This document shows, one piece after another, positions 18,146 to 25,488 of a stretch of DNA of 52,637 bases. Both the position numbers and the translations under genes were made by a program. Below the pieces are notes generated by a model. It saw only the letters and a list, made by a program, of their open reading frames with translations, made no database searches and had not been told where the DNA came from. Source of the stretch: an uncultured Planctomycetaceae bacterium (lineage in GTDB: Bacteria; Planctomycetota; Planctomycetia; Planctomycetales; Planctomycetaceae); assembly GCA_903871805.1 (NCBI GenBank), contig CAIQIE010000069.1, positions 1-52,637 on the forward strand. Direction: 5' to 3'. Every line of letters starts with the position of its first letter. The first letter of the stretch is position 1.

Positions 18146-18783
18146 GCTGTCTAACTCCTCCAGATTTTTGAAATACACCCCTGGGCGACATCAGGAGCAC
18201 TCGACACACAATCGAAAGGTCCTGCGACAACCGAACACACGAGCTTAACAAGCCCCCTATCTGTTCCGAATGCCGTGATTCGCCTAAGTTGTTAAAAGGA
18301 TATCACAACTTGAGTAAAATCGGAAGCGAAAAAGTCAAAAAATGAAACAGATGCGGTGTTTGTGGCGGTTGGGTGGTGTGGGTTTATGGGGACTGCTGGG
18401 GTGTATGTGGAAAATGCGGTACTGTGTGAATTCAGTAGCTTGTTAGTAGTTTCAGGGGGTGAGCTGGGGCGATCCAGTCTATGAGTGGTGGATCTTGCGT
18501 GTTCTTTGTTTTGGGAAATCAGGGTCAGCAACGCGAGTCAGATACTCGATTTTTACGGTGTGTTGTGCATTTGGCGACGAATGTAGGGGAATGACCAGGC
18601 GAGGTTGAACAGAGGGCGGCAATCGCTTCCGTACAATGACCTTCGTGTTTTTTTCTGCAAAATTCTCGCCGATTTCACCCGAGCTTTTTGCGTTCTCCCT
18701 GAGGTTTTCTACACTCATACCTGGCGAATCGGGCGTTCCGGCCTCGCCGTTCATATTGCCAGACTAATGGGAATTGGTTTGAC
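18146..18783. other. divergent spacer with a G-quadruplex motif
   Basis: This 638-base spacer lies between the YTV gene (minus) and the first dehydratase gene (plus), so both promoters should be here. At 18371-18401 the plus strand has four G runs (3, 3, 4, 4) with loops of 6, 5 and 6 bases, which fits a G3N1-7 quadruplex pattern. The YTV gene's own leader (18146-18250) is without genes. Confidence 0.5.
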
Positions 18784-19257
18784 ATGAGGTTTTGCCTTGT
18801 TGATCGGGTGGCTGGTATCGTAGCCGGCGAGAGTATTCAGACCTTGAAGCATGTTTCGCTTGCGGAGGAGTACCTTCAGGATCACTTTCCGGGGTTTGCG
18901 GTGTTTCCGGGTGTGATGATGGTGGAATGCATGGTTCAGTCGTGTGCCTGGCTGTCACGTTTCACGGATGACTTTCGATTCAGTACAATCCTGTTAAAGC
19001 AGGCAAGGGCGGTGAAGTTTAATAACTTCCTGAAGCCCGGTGAGACTCTGCAGGTTTCGGCGACACTGAAATCAAACGGCGAATCTGAGGCCGAATTTAT
19101 GGTGTCCGGGACGGTGAACGGGCAGTCTGCTGTCAGTGGCCGGCTGTTGCTGTCAAAACAGAATCTGTGTGACATGAATCCGCAGTTGAAGGACAATGAT
19201 GACCGCCTGACCGCGGCAATGCGTGACCTGTGGGCTCAGTTGTACAAGGGGTGTTAA
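18784..19257 (+). CDS. FabZ-like 3-hydroxyacyl-ACP dehydratase (first copy)
   Basis: This 157-residue hot-dog-fold protein would remove water from a 3-hydroxyacyl-ACP to give the 2-enoyl-ACP in fatty acid synthesis. The catalytic pair is seen as H34 in DHFPGFAVFPG and E48 in MMVECMVQ, the 14-residue spacing of FabZ. The surrounding pattern (SLAEEYLQDHFPG and LKQARAVKFNNFLKPGETL) matches the family. It is a little longer than typical FabZ at the C-terminus, with 15 additional residues. It opens a same-strand series: ketoreductase, acyl carrier protein, a second dehydratase and ketosynthase. The two dehydratases share the start layout (RFCLVDR/RWYWIDR, and VSLAEE), so they are paralogues, possibly forming a heterodimer or acting on different chain lengths. 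Confidence 0.88.
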   Translation: MRFCLVDRVAGIVAGESIQTLKHVSLAEEYLQDHFPGFAVFPGVMMVECMVQSCAWLSRFTDDFRFSTILLKQARAVKFNNFLKPGETLQVSATLKSNGESEAEFMVSGTVNGQSAVSGRLLLSKQNLCDMNPQLKDNDDRLTAAMRDLWAQLYKGC

Positions 19258-19377
19258 GCATGGTGGCTTTTCATGTGGTTGTCGAGTATTGAGCGTCTGG
19301 CAGCATAAAGTGGATTAGGAAAGTATGGGTTTCTGTGCCGGATCAGTTTTGGGAACGAAATCAACGGAGAGAACGGA

Positions 19378-20130
19378 ATGACGGTTCAAGGGCGAGTGGC
19401 ATTGGTGACGGGTGGAAGTCGCGGCATTGGTCGAGCGATCGTGGAGTCGCTTGCGCGTGGTGGTGCGAAGGTTGCCTTTGTTTACAATTCAAATTCAGAG
19501 GCAGCAGAGGCAGTTGTTGCAGCGCTGAGTGCCGAGGGGCATGATACCTGGGCGATTCAGGCTGACGTACGATCGAAAGAGGCAGCAGACAAAGTTGTAG
19601 CTGACGTCGTTGAGAAATGGGGAAAACTCGAGATTCTGGTAAACAATGCCGGTATCATTCGAGACGGGCTTCTGGCGACTATGGACTCGAAGCAGTGGCA
19701 GGATGTGATTGACACGAATCTAACCAGTGTCTTCAACTTCTGTCAGGCTGCGTCTCGACAGATGATGTCTCAGCGTTATGGACGGATTATTAACATGTCC
19801 AGCGTTGCTGCGGACGTGTCCAATCCAGGGCAGGCGAATTACGCTGCCAGCAAAGGTGGAGTGGAGGGCTTTACTCGCTGTGTTGCGACAGAGCTTGCTC
19901 GTCGCGGTGTAACAGCGAACGCTGTGGCACCGGGGTTTATTGAGACTGACATGACGGTTGCGGTGGTGAATGCAGCGGGCGACGAAATCAAAAAGAAAAT
20001 TCCGGCGCGTCGACTGGGACGTCCGGACGACATTGCAGGTGCGGTAATGTTTTTTGCTGCAGACGAGTCGTCCTATGTCACTGGGCAGATTCTGAAGGTG
20101 GATGGCGGGTTGACTTTGGGTGGTCTGTAA
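19378..20130 (+). CDS. fabG: 3-oxoacyl-ACP reductase (FabG, SDR family)
   Basis: FabG reduces 3-oxoacyl-ACP to 3-hydroxyacyl-ACP with NADPH in the elongation cycle. The 250-residue protein is a classical short-chain dehydrogenase: TGGSRGIG cofactor motif (11-18), NNAG (89-92), and the catalytic residues N114, S142, Y155 and K159 (YAASK). The final segment DGGLTLGGL is the usual FabG ending. A GGAGAG site precedes the ATG at 19378. It lies 120 bases after the first dehydratase and about 375 bases before the acyl carrier protein gene, so the cluster is loosely spaced, unlike the compact fab operons of many bacteria. Genomes often have several SDR paralogues, so this copy's substrate is inferred from context. 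Confidence 0.93.
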   Translation: MTVQGRVALVTGGSRGIGRAIVESLARGGAKVAFVYNSNSEAAEAVVAALSAEGHDTWAIQADVRSKEAADKVVADVVEKWGKLEILVNNAGIIRDGLLATMDSKQWQDVIDTNLTSVFNFCQAASRQMMSQRYGRIINMSSVAADVSNPGQANYAASKGGVEGFTRCVATELARRGVTANAVAPGFIETDMTVAVVNAAGDEIKKKIPARRLGRPDDIAGAVMFFAADESSYVTGQILKVDGGLTLGGL

Positions 20131-20504
20131 TCGATCGGGTGCCCGACGTTTGGATGAAGTCCATCCTTTCATCTGCATTTGTTCTTTCAATAAGATGGAC
20201 CGGTGCACGAGTCGGTTAATGCAAATTGACTGACAATTGTCGGTTCGCCTTCCTGTTTTGCAGGATCTCTGGAACTTGCCGACGATTCCGGCAACAATAC
20301 GGCTCGGCACTATCGGGAAAACCGGGGGACGGTTTTCCCGACGCAGTGGTGAATATTCGTTGGACGTTGTGTTTTCAACACAGCATCCTCGGAAAAACTG
20401 GGTAGATGTTCTGGAAGTGGTCACCAGTCCAGGGCAGACAACATGTGAACTGGTGACAGTGGCCGGTGCGACTTCAATCGCTCTGGCGCAGGAGATGATT
20501 CTCG
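20131..20504. other. spacer between fabG and the acyl carrier protein gene
   Basis: Within this 374-base spacer a frame beginning with TTG at 20237 runs to a TGA at 20518, overlapping the next gene by 14 bases. It would encode 93 residues (see separate entry). Nothing else, such as a clear hairpin, was seen. Confidence 0.4.
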
Positions 20505-20518
20505 ATGGCTTCAGCTGA
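20237..20518 (+). CDS. possible small protein upstream of the acyl carrier protein gene
   Basis: A frame of 93 residues from a TTG at 20237. The sequence looks protein-like in its second half (LGTIGKTGG, then YSLDVVFSTQ and VTVAGATSIALAQEMILDG) and ends 14 bases inside the acyl carrier protein gene, a layout that could give translational coupling. No ribosome site, domain or known relative supports it, and the start codon is weak. It could equally be non-coding. Confidence 0.3.
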   Translation: MSVRLPVLQDLWNLPTIPATIRLGTIGKTGGRFSRRSGEYSLDVVFSTQHPRKNWVDVLEVVTSPGQTTCELVTVAGATSIALAQEMILDGFS

Positions 20519-20891
20519 TGAAATTCTTGACAAGGTGCGTGAAACTCTCGTGGACGCACTTGGAGTGGATGATGACGAGGTGACTCCGACGGCAACGCTG
20601 ATCGGGGACCTCGGAGCAGAATCCATTGACTTTCTGGACATAGTCTTCCGTCTGGAAAAATGCTTTGACATCAAGATTCCGCGGGGTGAGTTGTTCCCGG
20701 AGAATCTGGCCACTGCGGATTCCGGCTTTGTGAAAGACGGGAAAGTGACTGCAGATGGGATTCAGCAGTTACGAACGCGAATGCCGCATGCAGACATTGA
20801 CGCCTTTGCGAAGGATCCGGCAATTTCCCGGATTTCTGACCTCTTCACTGTTGGAATGATTTGCCGATTTGTGGCTGCCCGACTGAAGTAA
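20505..20891 (+). CDS. acyl carrier protein, extended form
   Basis: This 128-residue protein carries the phosphopantetheine attachment serine (S40) in LGAESIDFLDIVFRLEKCF, which replaces the common GADSLD by GAESID. The first 60 residues fit an ordinary acyl carrier protein (VRETLVDALGVDDDEVTPTA), but where normal proteins of about 80 residues reach helix III after a short loop, this one has roughly 50 additional residues (GELFPENLATADSGFVKDG onwards) before the last helix ISDLFTVGMICRFVAARLK. An AGGAG site lies about 10 bases before the ATG. The gene stands between fabG and a second dehydratase, so it is probably the carrier for this cluster rather than a general one. Compared with classical acpP the insertion is the main oddity. 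Confidence 0.88.
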   Translation: MASADEILDKVRETLVDALGVDDDEVTPTATLIGDLGAESIDFLDIVFRLEKCFDIKIPRGELFPENLATADSGFVKDGKVTADGIQQLRTRMPHADIDAFAKDPAISRISDLFTVGMICRFVAARLK

Positions 20892-21391
20892 TTCCGGCGG
20901 TTCTGACAGGGAGGCCTCTGGGTTGGCCTCCTTGTGCGGACCATATGGAGATGGGATTAAGCACCTCTCAGGTTTCACAGACACTGGCCGGTGGCCTCCT
21001 GTCTAACGCTGGAACCTGCAGGGGTGGCTGGGGTTTATTGTCTCGTTTGCTCAGGTTGGGCCTCGCTGTGTCCCTCTGGAATTCAACGATTTTCGGACGG
21101 TGGTCGGCGCTCTGGTCATGGAAAAGCAGAGTCTATTTGCGAGCAGCGTGTTGTCGCATGAGAATGTGTCTGGCTGGCAGGGGTTGGTGACGGTCGCAAT
21201 GAGGGGTTGGCAACAGGTACTGCTGGCGGGTTGAACGATTCCCTGTGAAAACGGTTCATGAGATTTTGAGTGACGGGCTGATTTGCCGAACTACCGCCGG
21301 ACGCGGGAATTACGACTGCAGTTAGGATCCCTGCTGCCGAGTTGGGTGCAGGAACATTTGGGCAGACTCGGCGTTGTTGGAGTGAGTAACG
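20892..21391. other. 500-base spacer in the fatty-acid cluster
   Basis: No certain gene. One frame is open from 21007 to 21234 (75 codons, stop TGA at 21232), reads like a protein (VPLEFNDFRTVVGALV and HENVSGWQGLVTV) but has no ATG or ribosome site at its beginning, and may be a remnant. A weak hairpin lies just after the acyl carrier protein stop. Confidence 0.35.
20910..20931 (+). terminator. weak hairpin after the acyl carrier protein gene
   Basis: A 7-bp inverted repeat (GGAGGCC 20910-20916, GGCCTCC 20925-20931) lies 19 bases after the stop and is followed by only a short pyrimidine stretch. It could be a partial terminator or a stability hairpin; without a T run it is uncertain. Confidence 0.35.
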
Positions 21392-21880
21392 ATGCGATGG
21401 TACTGGATTGACCGATTCGTGGAATTTGAGTCGGGCAAGCGGGCGAAGTCGGTAAAGAATGTTTCGCTTGCCGAGGAGCATCTTCACGACCATTTTCCTG
21501 GGTTTCCGGTAATGCCGGGTTCCCTGATGATCGAGGGGATGGCACAGACCGGAGGCATATTGCTCGGGGAGCACTTTGGTTTTCGGTACAACGTGATTCT
21601 TGCCAAGGTTCCCAAAGTGACATTTCACAGTTGGGCGTGTCCAGGCGATCAGCTGATTTATTCGGCTGAACTGCAGGATGCGCGTGAGGAAGGTGGCAGT
21701 GTCACTGTTGAGGCGAAGGTCGGTGACCGATTAGTGGCGACTGCGGAGATTGTTTTCGCGCATTTGAAGACTGACGATCCTCAGTTCAGTCGAATTGATC
21801 AGAAGAATTTTGTCTTTCGCATGAACCTGCTGGACATACTGACGGTTGGGAAAGCAGGTCCCGGGGCGTCGTCCACCTGA
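21392..21880 (+). CDS. FabZ-like 3-hydroxyacyl-ACP dehydratase (second copy)
   Basis: A second hot-dog dehydratase of 162 residues with the same architecture as the first: H34 in HDHFPGFPVMPG and E48 in SLMIEGMAQTGG, at the catalytic 14-residue spacing. The later segments LAKVPKVTFHSWACPGDQL and ATAEIVFAHLKTD match FabZ. GGAG lies 9 bases before the ATG at 21392. Compared with the first copy, the central pocket residues around 50-60 are AQTGGILLGEHFG rather than VQSCAWLSRF, which is closer to ordinary FabZ, so this is the better candidate for the standard enzyme. The gene precedes fabF by 37 bases, so the two are probably co-transcribed. Confidence 0.9.
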   Translation: MRWYWIDRFVEFESGKRAKSVKNVSLAEEHLHDHFPGFPVMPGSLMIEGMAQTGGILLGEHFGFRYNVILAKVPKVTFHSWACPGDQLIYSAELQDAREEGGSVTVEAKVGDRLVATAEIVFAHLKTDDPQFSRIDQKNFVFRMNLLDILTVGKAGPGASST

Positions 21881-21917
21881 TCGAGTCACAGAAAAAATAG
21901 AGGACAGGGAAAGATCT

Positions 21918-23204
21918 ATGAAGCGTCGCGTGGTAGTTACAGGAGTGGGTGCGTTAACACCGGTCGGCAATGACGTACCTTCAATGTGGGAGTCGCAACT
22001 GAAGTGCCGGAACGGAGTTGGGCCGATTACCCACTTTGACGCATCACGCTTTCCGACGAAGTTTGCTGCTGAGGTGCGGGGATACAATTTCGAATCACAG
22101 GTCGAGGATCCGAAACGATTTGTGGACGCCGGAAGGAACGTTCGTTTCGCGATTGGGGCAGCGAAGCAGGCGGTTGAAGATTCGGGAATTCACGCGAATC
22201 CAAAGTTCAACCCGGCCCGTTTTGGTGTTTATCTGGGAGCTGGAGAAGGCCAGCAGAACTTCCTTCAGTTTATGTCCCTTGTTACGGAAGCGTGGCGTGA
22301 CGGCAAGGTAGACCTGAAGAACTTCACAGAAAGTTTCATCTGTCGGATGAATCCCAGGTTTGAACTGGAGTTGGAGCCGAACATGCCGGCTGCCCATCTG
22401 TCCAGCCTGTTCAATGCTCAGGGGCCGAATTTGAACTGCCTGACGGCGTGTGCCGCCTCCAGCCAGGCAATTGGCGAAGCGACCGAAATCATCCGTCGTG
22501 GTGATGCTGACATGATGTTGTCGGGCGGAGCTCACAGCATGATTCATCCGTTTGGGGTGACAGGATTCAATCTGCTGACGGCCTTATCGGAACGCAATGA
22601 TTCACCGCAGACTGCATCGCGTCCATTTGATCTGAACCGGGACGGATTTGTGCTTGGTGAGGGGGCTGGCATGTTGATTCTGGAAGAATTGCAGCATGCC
22701 AAAGCGCGCGGGGCGAAGATTTATGGTGAAGTGAGGGGGTATGGCTCCACCGCGGATGCGTACCGGATAACGGACATCCATCCAGAGGGTCGGGGCGCCA
22801 TCAGTTGTATTCGGATGGCTCTTCGGGACGCTGAGCTGAATCCGGAGGACATAGGCTACGTGAATGCTCACGGCACCAGCACCAAGGTCAACGACCAGGT
22901 GGAAACAATGGCAATTAAGGGTGGCCTGGGTGAGCATGCGTGGAAGACGCCGGTCTCCAGCATAAAGAGTATGATGGGGCATTTGATTGCGGCTGCGGGT
23001 GCAGTTGAGGCAATCACCTGTCTTTTGGCAATTCGGGACGGAGTTCTTCCTCCAACGGCAAATTACGAGACTCCTGATCCCGACTGTGATCTTGATTACA
23101 TTCCGAATCAGCCTCGGGAAAAGAAGATCAAAGCCGCGCTCTCAAACAGTTTTGGATTTGGTGGACAGAATGTAGCGCTCATACTGTCAGAGTTTCAGGA
23201 ATAG
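21918..23204 (+). CDS. fabF: 3-oxoacyl-ACP synthase II (FabF family)
   Basis: This ketosynthase would condense malonyl-ACP with an acyl-ACP in chain elongation. The ATG at 21918 gives the usual KRRVVVTGVGALTPVG start, with a purine-rich ribosome site just upstream; a longer frame to 21846 overlaps the previous gene. The 428-residue protein has the Cys-His-His triad: C178 in LTACAASSQA, H318 in NAHGTSTKVND and H355 in MMGHLIAAAGA, with K350 just before it. The glycine-rich ending NSFGFGGQNVALIL is typical. Residues 110-165 hold a longer stretch (NFLQFMSLVTEAWRDGK) than in E. coli FabF. Position after two dehydratases, a reductase and a carrier protein supports a self-contained elongation set. 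Confidence 0.93.
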   Translation: MKRRVVVTGVGALTPVGNDVPSMWESQLKCRNGVGPITHFDASRFPTKFAAEVRGYNFESQVEDPKRFVDAGRNVRFAIGAAKQAVEDSGIHANPKFNPARFGVYLGAGEGQQNFLQFMSLVTEAWRDGKVDLKNFTESFICRMNPRFELELEPNMPAAHLSSLFNAQGPNLNCLTACAASSQAIGEATEIIRRGDADMMLSGGAHSMIHPFGVTGFNLLTALSERNDSPQTASRPFDLNRDGFVLGEGAGMLILEELQHAKARGAKIYGEVRGYGSTADAYRITDIHPEGRGAISCIRMALRDAELNPEDIGYVNAHGTSTKVNDQVETMAIKGGLGEHAWKTPVSSIKSMMGHLIAAAGAVEAITCLLAIRDGVLPPTANYETPDPDCDLDYIPNQPREKKIKAALSNSFGFGGQNVALILSEFQE

Positions 23205-23343
23205 TTCCCAGTCGGATGGAGCATAGGTTCGGAACTTTTTCTGAAGCAGACTCTGACGGTTCCAGTACGGATGAGCGTGAAGATGGTTAATTAGCCGTTT
23301 TCGCCTCCTGGCCCTGGGAACCGGTGCAGACGGAATCTTCTGA

Positions 23344-24366
23344 ATGCTGGTGACCGGGGGTTGCTCTGTGGCTGTTCTGATTGTAACTGGACTGCTGATT
23401 TGTTTGTTGCTGGCGGACCTGGTCGTGATAGGCCGTCTGCTTGTGCCGCGAATCTGCGACTATTTTGAGAAAGCGCCTGAGTTTCATGTGGTCCCGGGGT
23501 TTCCGGTTGCGAACGCAGAAACGGTGAGTTTCCGTACGTCTGACGGTTTGAAGCTGCGTGGCAGTGTTTTAAATGCCGACGTGTGCAATCCCCCTGGGCT
23601 GGTTGTGTACATGCCGGAACTCAAGGGCAATCACTGGATGGCATCGCGGTATTGCGACGCCCTGATCCGGAAGGGGTACGTCGTATTCGCTTTTGATTTT
23701 CGCAGTCAGGGGGAAAGTGATGCCGCGGAAAATTACTCGCCAATCCACTGGATGACAGAATACGAGATGCTGGACGTGGGTGCGGCGATGGAATTCATCG
23801 AGTCGCATCCAAAGCTGAGTACTCTTCCGATTCTGACCTTTGGCGTGAGTCGTGGGGGTGTCGCTGCACTGCTTGCTGGCTGTCGTTATCCCAGAGTGCG
23901 TGGTGTAATTGCTGATAGTGCATTTGGTACACGCACGATGATTCGGTTTTTCGCAGACCGATTCGTGGATCTGTTTGTGCCTCGCTGGCTGTATCGATTT
24001 CTTCCAGAGTGGCATATCGCACGGACGCTTCGGAAAGCGGTCGCAGTGAGTGAATCGCGGCGTGGATGTCGCTATGTGCACCTTGAGGATGAAGTCAGTG
24101 GACTGGAATCTGACAGTGTGCTGTTGATTTCAGGCGGGGCTGATACGTACGTCTCACGCAGTGTTGCCCGGCGAATTCAATCGCTGGCTGGGCCCGGTTC
24201 GCACTTGTGGATAGCTCCGCGAGCGAAACACAATATGGCCAGAAGTGTTCACTGCAACGAGTATGATCGTCGTGTGGTTGAGCATGCGGCAGCGTGTCTG
24301 CAATCTGAGACGCAAGCCAGACGTGCAGCTGTTTCTGGTGAAATCGCAACATCGGACAATAGTTGA
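23344..24366 (+). CDS. alpha/beta hydrolase, membrane-anchored
   Basis: A 340-residue serine hydrolase with one N-terminal membrane segment (residues 8-31, VAVLIVTGLLICLLLADLVVIG), so the catalytic domain is probably tethered on the outer face of the inner membrane. The alpha/beta-hydrolase signature is visible: nucleophile S169 in LTFGVSRGG, Asp D267 in GGADTYVS and His H296 in PRAKHNMARS. The domain around FDFRSQGESD resembles the oxyanion strand of the family (peptidase/esterase-like, as in DUF4436-type or YqjL-like enzymes). It follows the fabF gene by 140 bases on the same strand and could release or exchange acyl chains from that cluster, but this rests only on position. The substrate is unknown. 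Confidence 0.8.
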   Translation: MLVTGGCSVAVLIVTGLLICLLLADLVVIGRLLVPRICDYFEKAPEFHVVPGFPVANAETVSFRTSDGLKLRGSVLNADVCNPPGLVVYMPELKGNHWMASRYCDALIRKGYVVFAFDFRSQGESDAAENYSPIHWMTEYEMLDVGAAMEFIESHPKLSTLPILTFGVSRGGVAALLAGCRYPRVRGVIADSAFGTRTMIRFFADRFVDLFVPRWLYRFLPEWHIARTLRKAVAVSESRRGCRYVHLEDEVSGLESDSVLLISGGADTYVSRSVARRIQSLAGPGSHLWIAPRAKHNMARSVHCNEYDRRVVEHAAACLQSETQARRAAVSGEIATSDNS

Positions 24367-24451
24367 TCTCGATTCGCTGCCGGCCGGTTTTGATTATGCC
24401 GATCCGATGATCGGATGGGCTGAACTGCGAGATCGCCTCAACGATGTGTGA
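24338..24451 (+). CDS. possible small protein or frameshifted tail
   Basis: A GTG at 24338 opens a frame of 37 residues (including IVDLDSLPAGFDYADPMIGW) that overlaps the end of the hydrolase in another phase and stops just before a strong terminator. The sequence is compact, acidic and protein-like, while the tail of the hydrolase itself is of low quality, so it may be a real short gene or the original hydrolase end after a frameshift. Confidence 0.3.
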   Translation: MKSQHRTIVDLDSLPAGFDYADPMIGWAELRDRLNDV

Positions 24452-24458
24452 AAATACC

Positions 24459-24495
24459 AGAAAGCCCGGGCAGCAGGGATTCTGCCGGGCTTTCT
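24459..24495 (+). terminator. intrinsic terminator ending the fatty-acid cluster
   Basis: The hairpin has arms of AGAAAGCCCGG followed by GCAG on the left and the complement on the right, with one bulged G and an 8-base loop; the 3' arm ends in TTTCT. It lies after the hydrolase and the short frame, and no other gene follows on the plus strand for 3.7 kb. Confidence 0.75.
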
Positions 24496-24682
24496 GATTC
24501 GGAGGAGGTTTCGTGGTGAGCAGCAGGGAACCGATGTATTGATCACCAGTTATTGCACGTCGAACCAGCCGGGAGCAAATTCGCAGTGGAATAAGTTCGG
24601 GTGCGGTGCCGATCGTTCTGATTCCCTGGCCCCTGCGGTCAGGAGTCAGTTTGCGAGCAAGGCTGTCACGTGGCGTGGCTGT

Positions 24683-25333
24683 TCAGTCGAACAGATTTGG
24701 CAAGCGAAAGCCGGGGGCTTTCGCCTGCCTGACGACTGGTTTGGCTCCCTTGCCTGCAGACGCGGTCCGCACTGTTCTCGCGGGTACTGACTGGGTCGCT
24801 GCGGTAGCGACTGTCTGCTCACTGACTGTAGAAGAAGTCGATGCGGCCATGTGCATTCTGTGGTAGCATCCGTTCCCACAGGTCGTGCATGTTCTTGAGT
24901 GAAACTGTGACGGATTTGGAACGGGTGGGATCATGTCCGGCCGTGGCTGCCACGTCGGCACTTTGTGGTAATAGTATCCGAGTTGGGTGGTATCTGTAGG
25001 TTGGGCGACCACAGGATACTGAGCCGTGAAGCCACCACCTGGGCTGCCGTAGAACGTGCCCGGCAATGTGTTTGCGTACCATGCCCAGTTGTGATTGACT
25101 GGGTAGTTCACTGGCGGGTTCCAACCGGAATCCGGGTACAGCCGTATTTTGTTGAGGCAGCAATTGCAGCTGCCATCATCGCATTGTCCCGACTGACAGT
25201 TATGATCGCATGTCTGGTACCCGATCACAGTGCCTGTCGGAGATGAATGCCCGGACGCGTGCTGAGCCCTTGAAGAGGGACAGCAGGTCAAAAGCAGCAC
25301 AGCGGTCAGAAATACGCTAGAGAAGAGTTTCAT
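24683..25333 (-). CDS. secreted Cys-rich protein of unknown function (a)
   Basis: This 216-residue protein begins at the ATG at 25333, which has GGAG 8 bases upstream and gives a signal peptide (KLFSSVFLTAVLLLTCC, processed near SSRAQ); a longer frame exists but lacks such a site. The mature protein has a Cys-rich head (CDHNCQSGQCDDGSCNCC), a Trp/Tyr/Pro-rich middle (SGWNPPVNYPVNHNWAWYA, then PGGGFTAQYPVV), a CTTCGNGC motif and a Ser/Thr/Ala-rich tail ending in APGFRLPNLFD. Proteins with a YYYHKVPTWQPRPDMIPPVP-like stretch are known to me only from planctomycetes. It is the last of three neighbouring secreted proteins on this strand. Confidence 0.72.
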   Translation of the reverse strand: MKLFSSVFLTAVLLLTCCPSSRAQHASGHSSPTGTVIGYQTCDHNCQSGQCDDGSCNCCLNKIRLYPDSGWNPPVNYPVNHNWAWYANTLPGTFYGSPGGGFTAQYPVVAQPTDTTQLGYYYHKVPTWQPRPDMIPPVPNPSQFHSRTCTTCGNGCYHRMHMAASTSSTVSEQTVATAATQSVPARTVRTASAGKGAKPVVRQAKAPGFRLPNLFD

Positions 25334-25488
25334 AAAACCAGACTCCGGTTTAACCATTTCTTGTCCATCTGCGGTTGTATGCTGAAGCAGGAAACCGCGT
25401 AGGGACAGCCAAAGAGATCGTCGACACGAGAGCAATTTCGGAAGTGACAGAGGCGACTTCAGTGATCCTGCTTTTTCTGCAGCTTTGA

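Noticed and set aside
19720..20595. 291-residue antisense frame over fabG and the spacer
   Set aside because: It spans a certain gene and contains many Arg/Ser/His runs typical of shadows.
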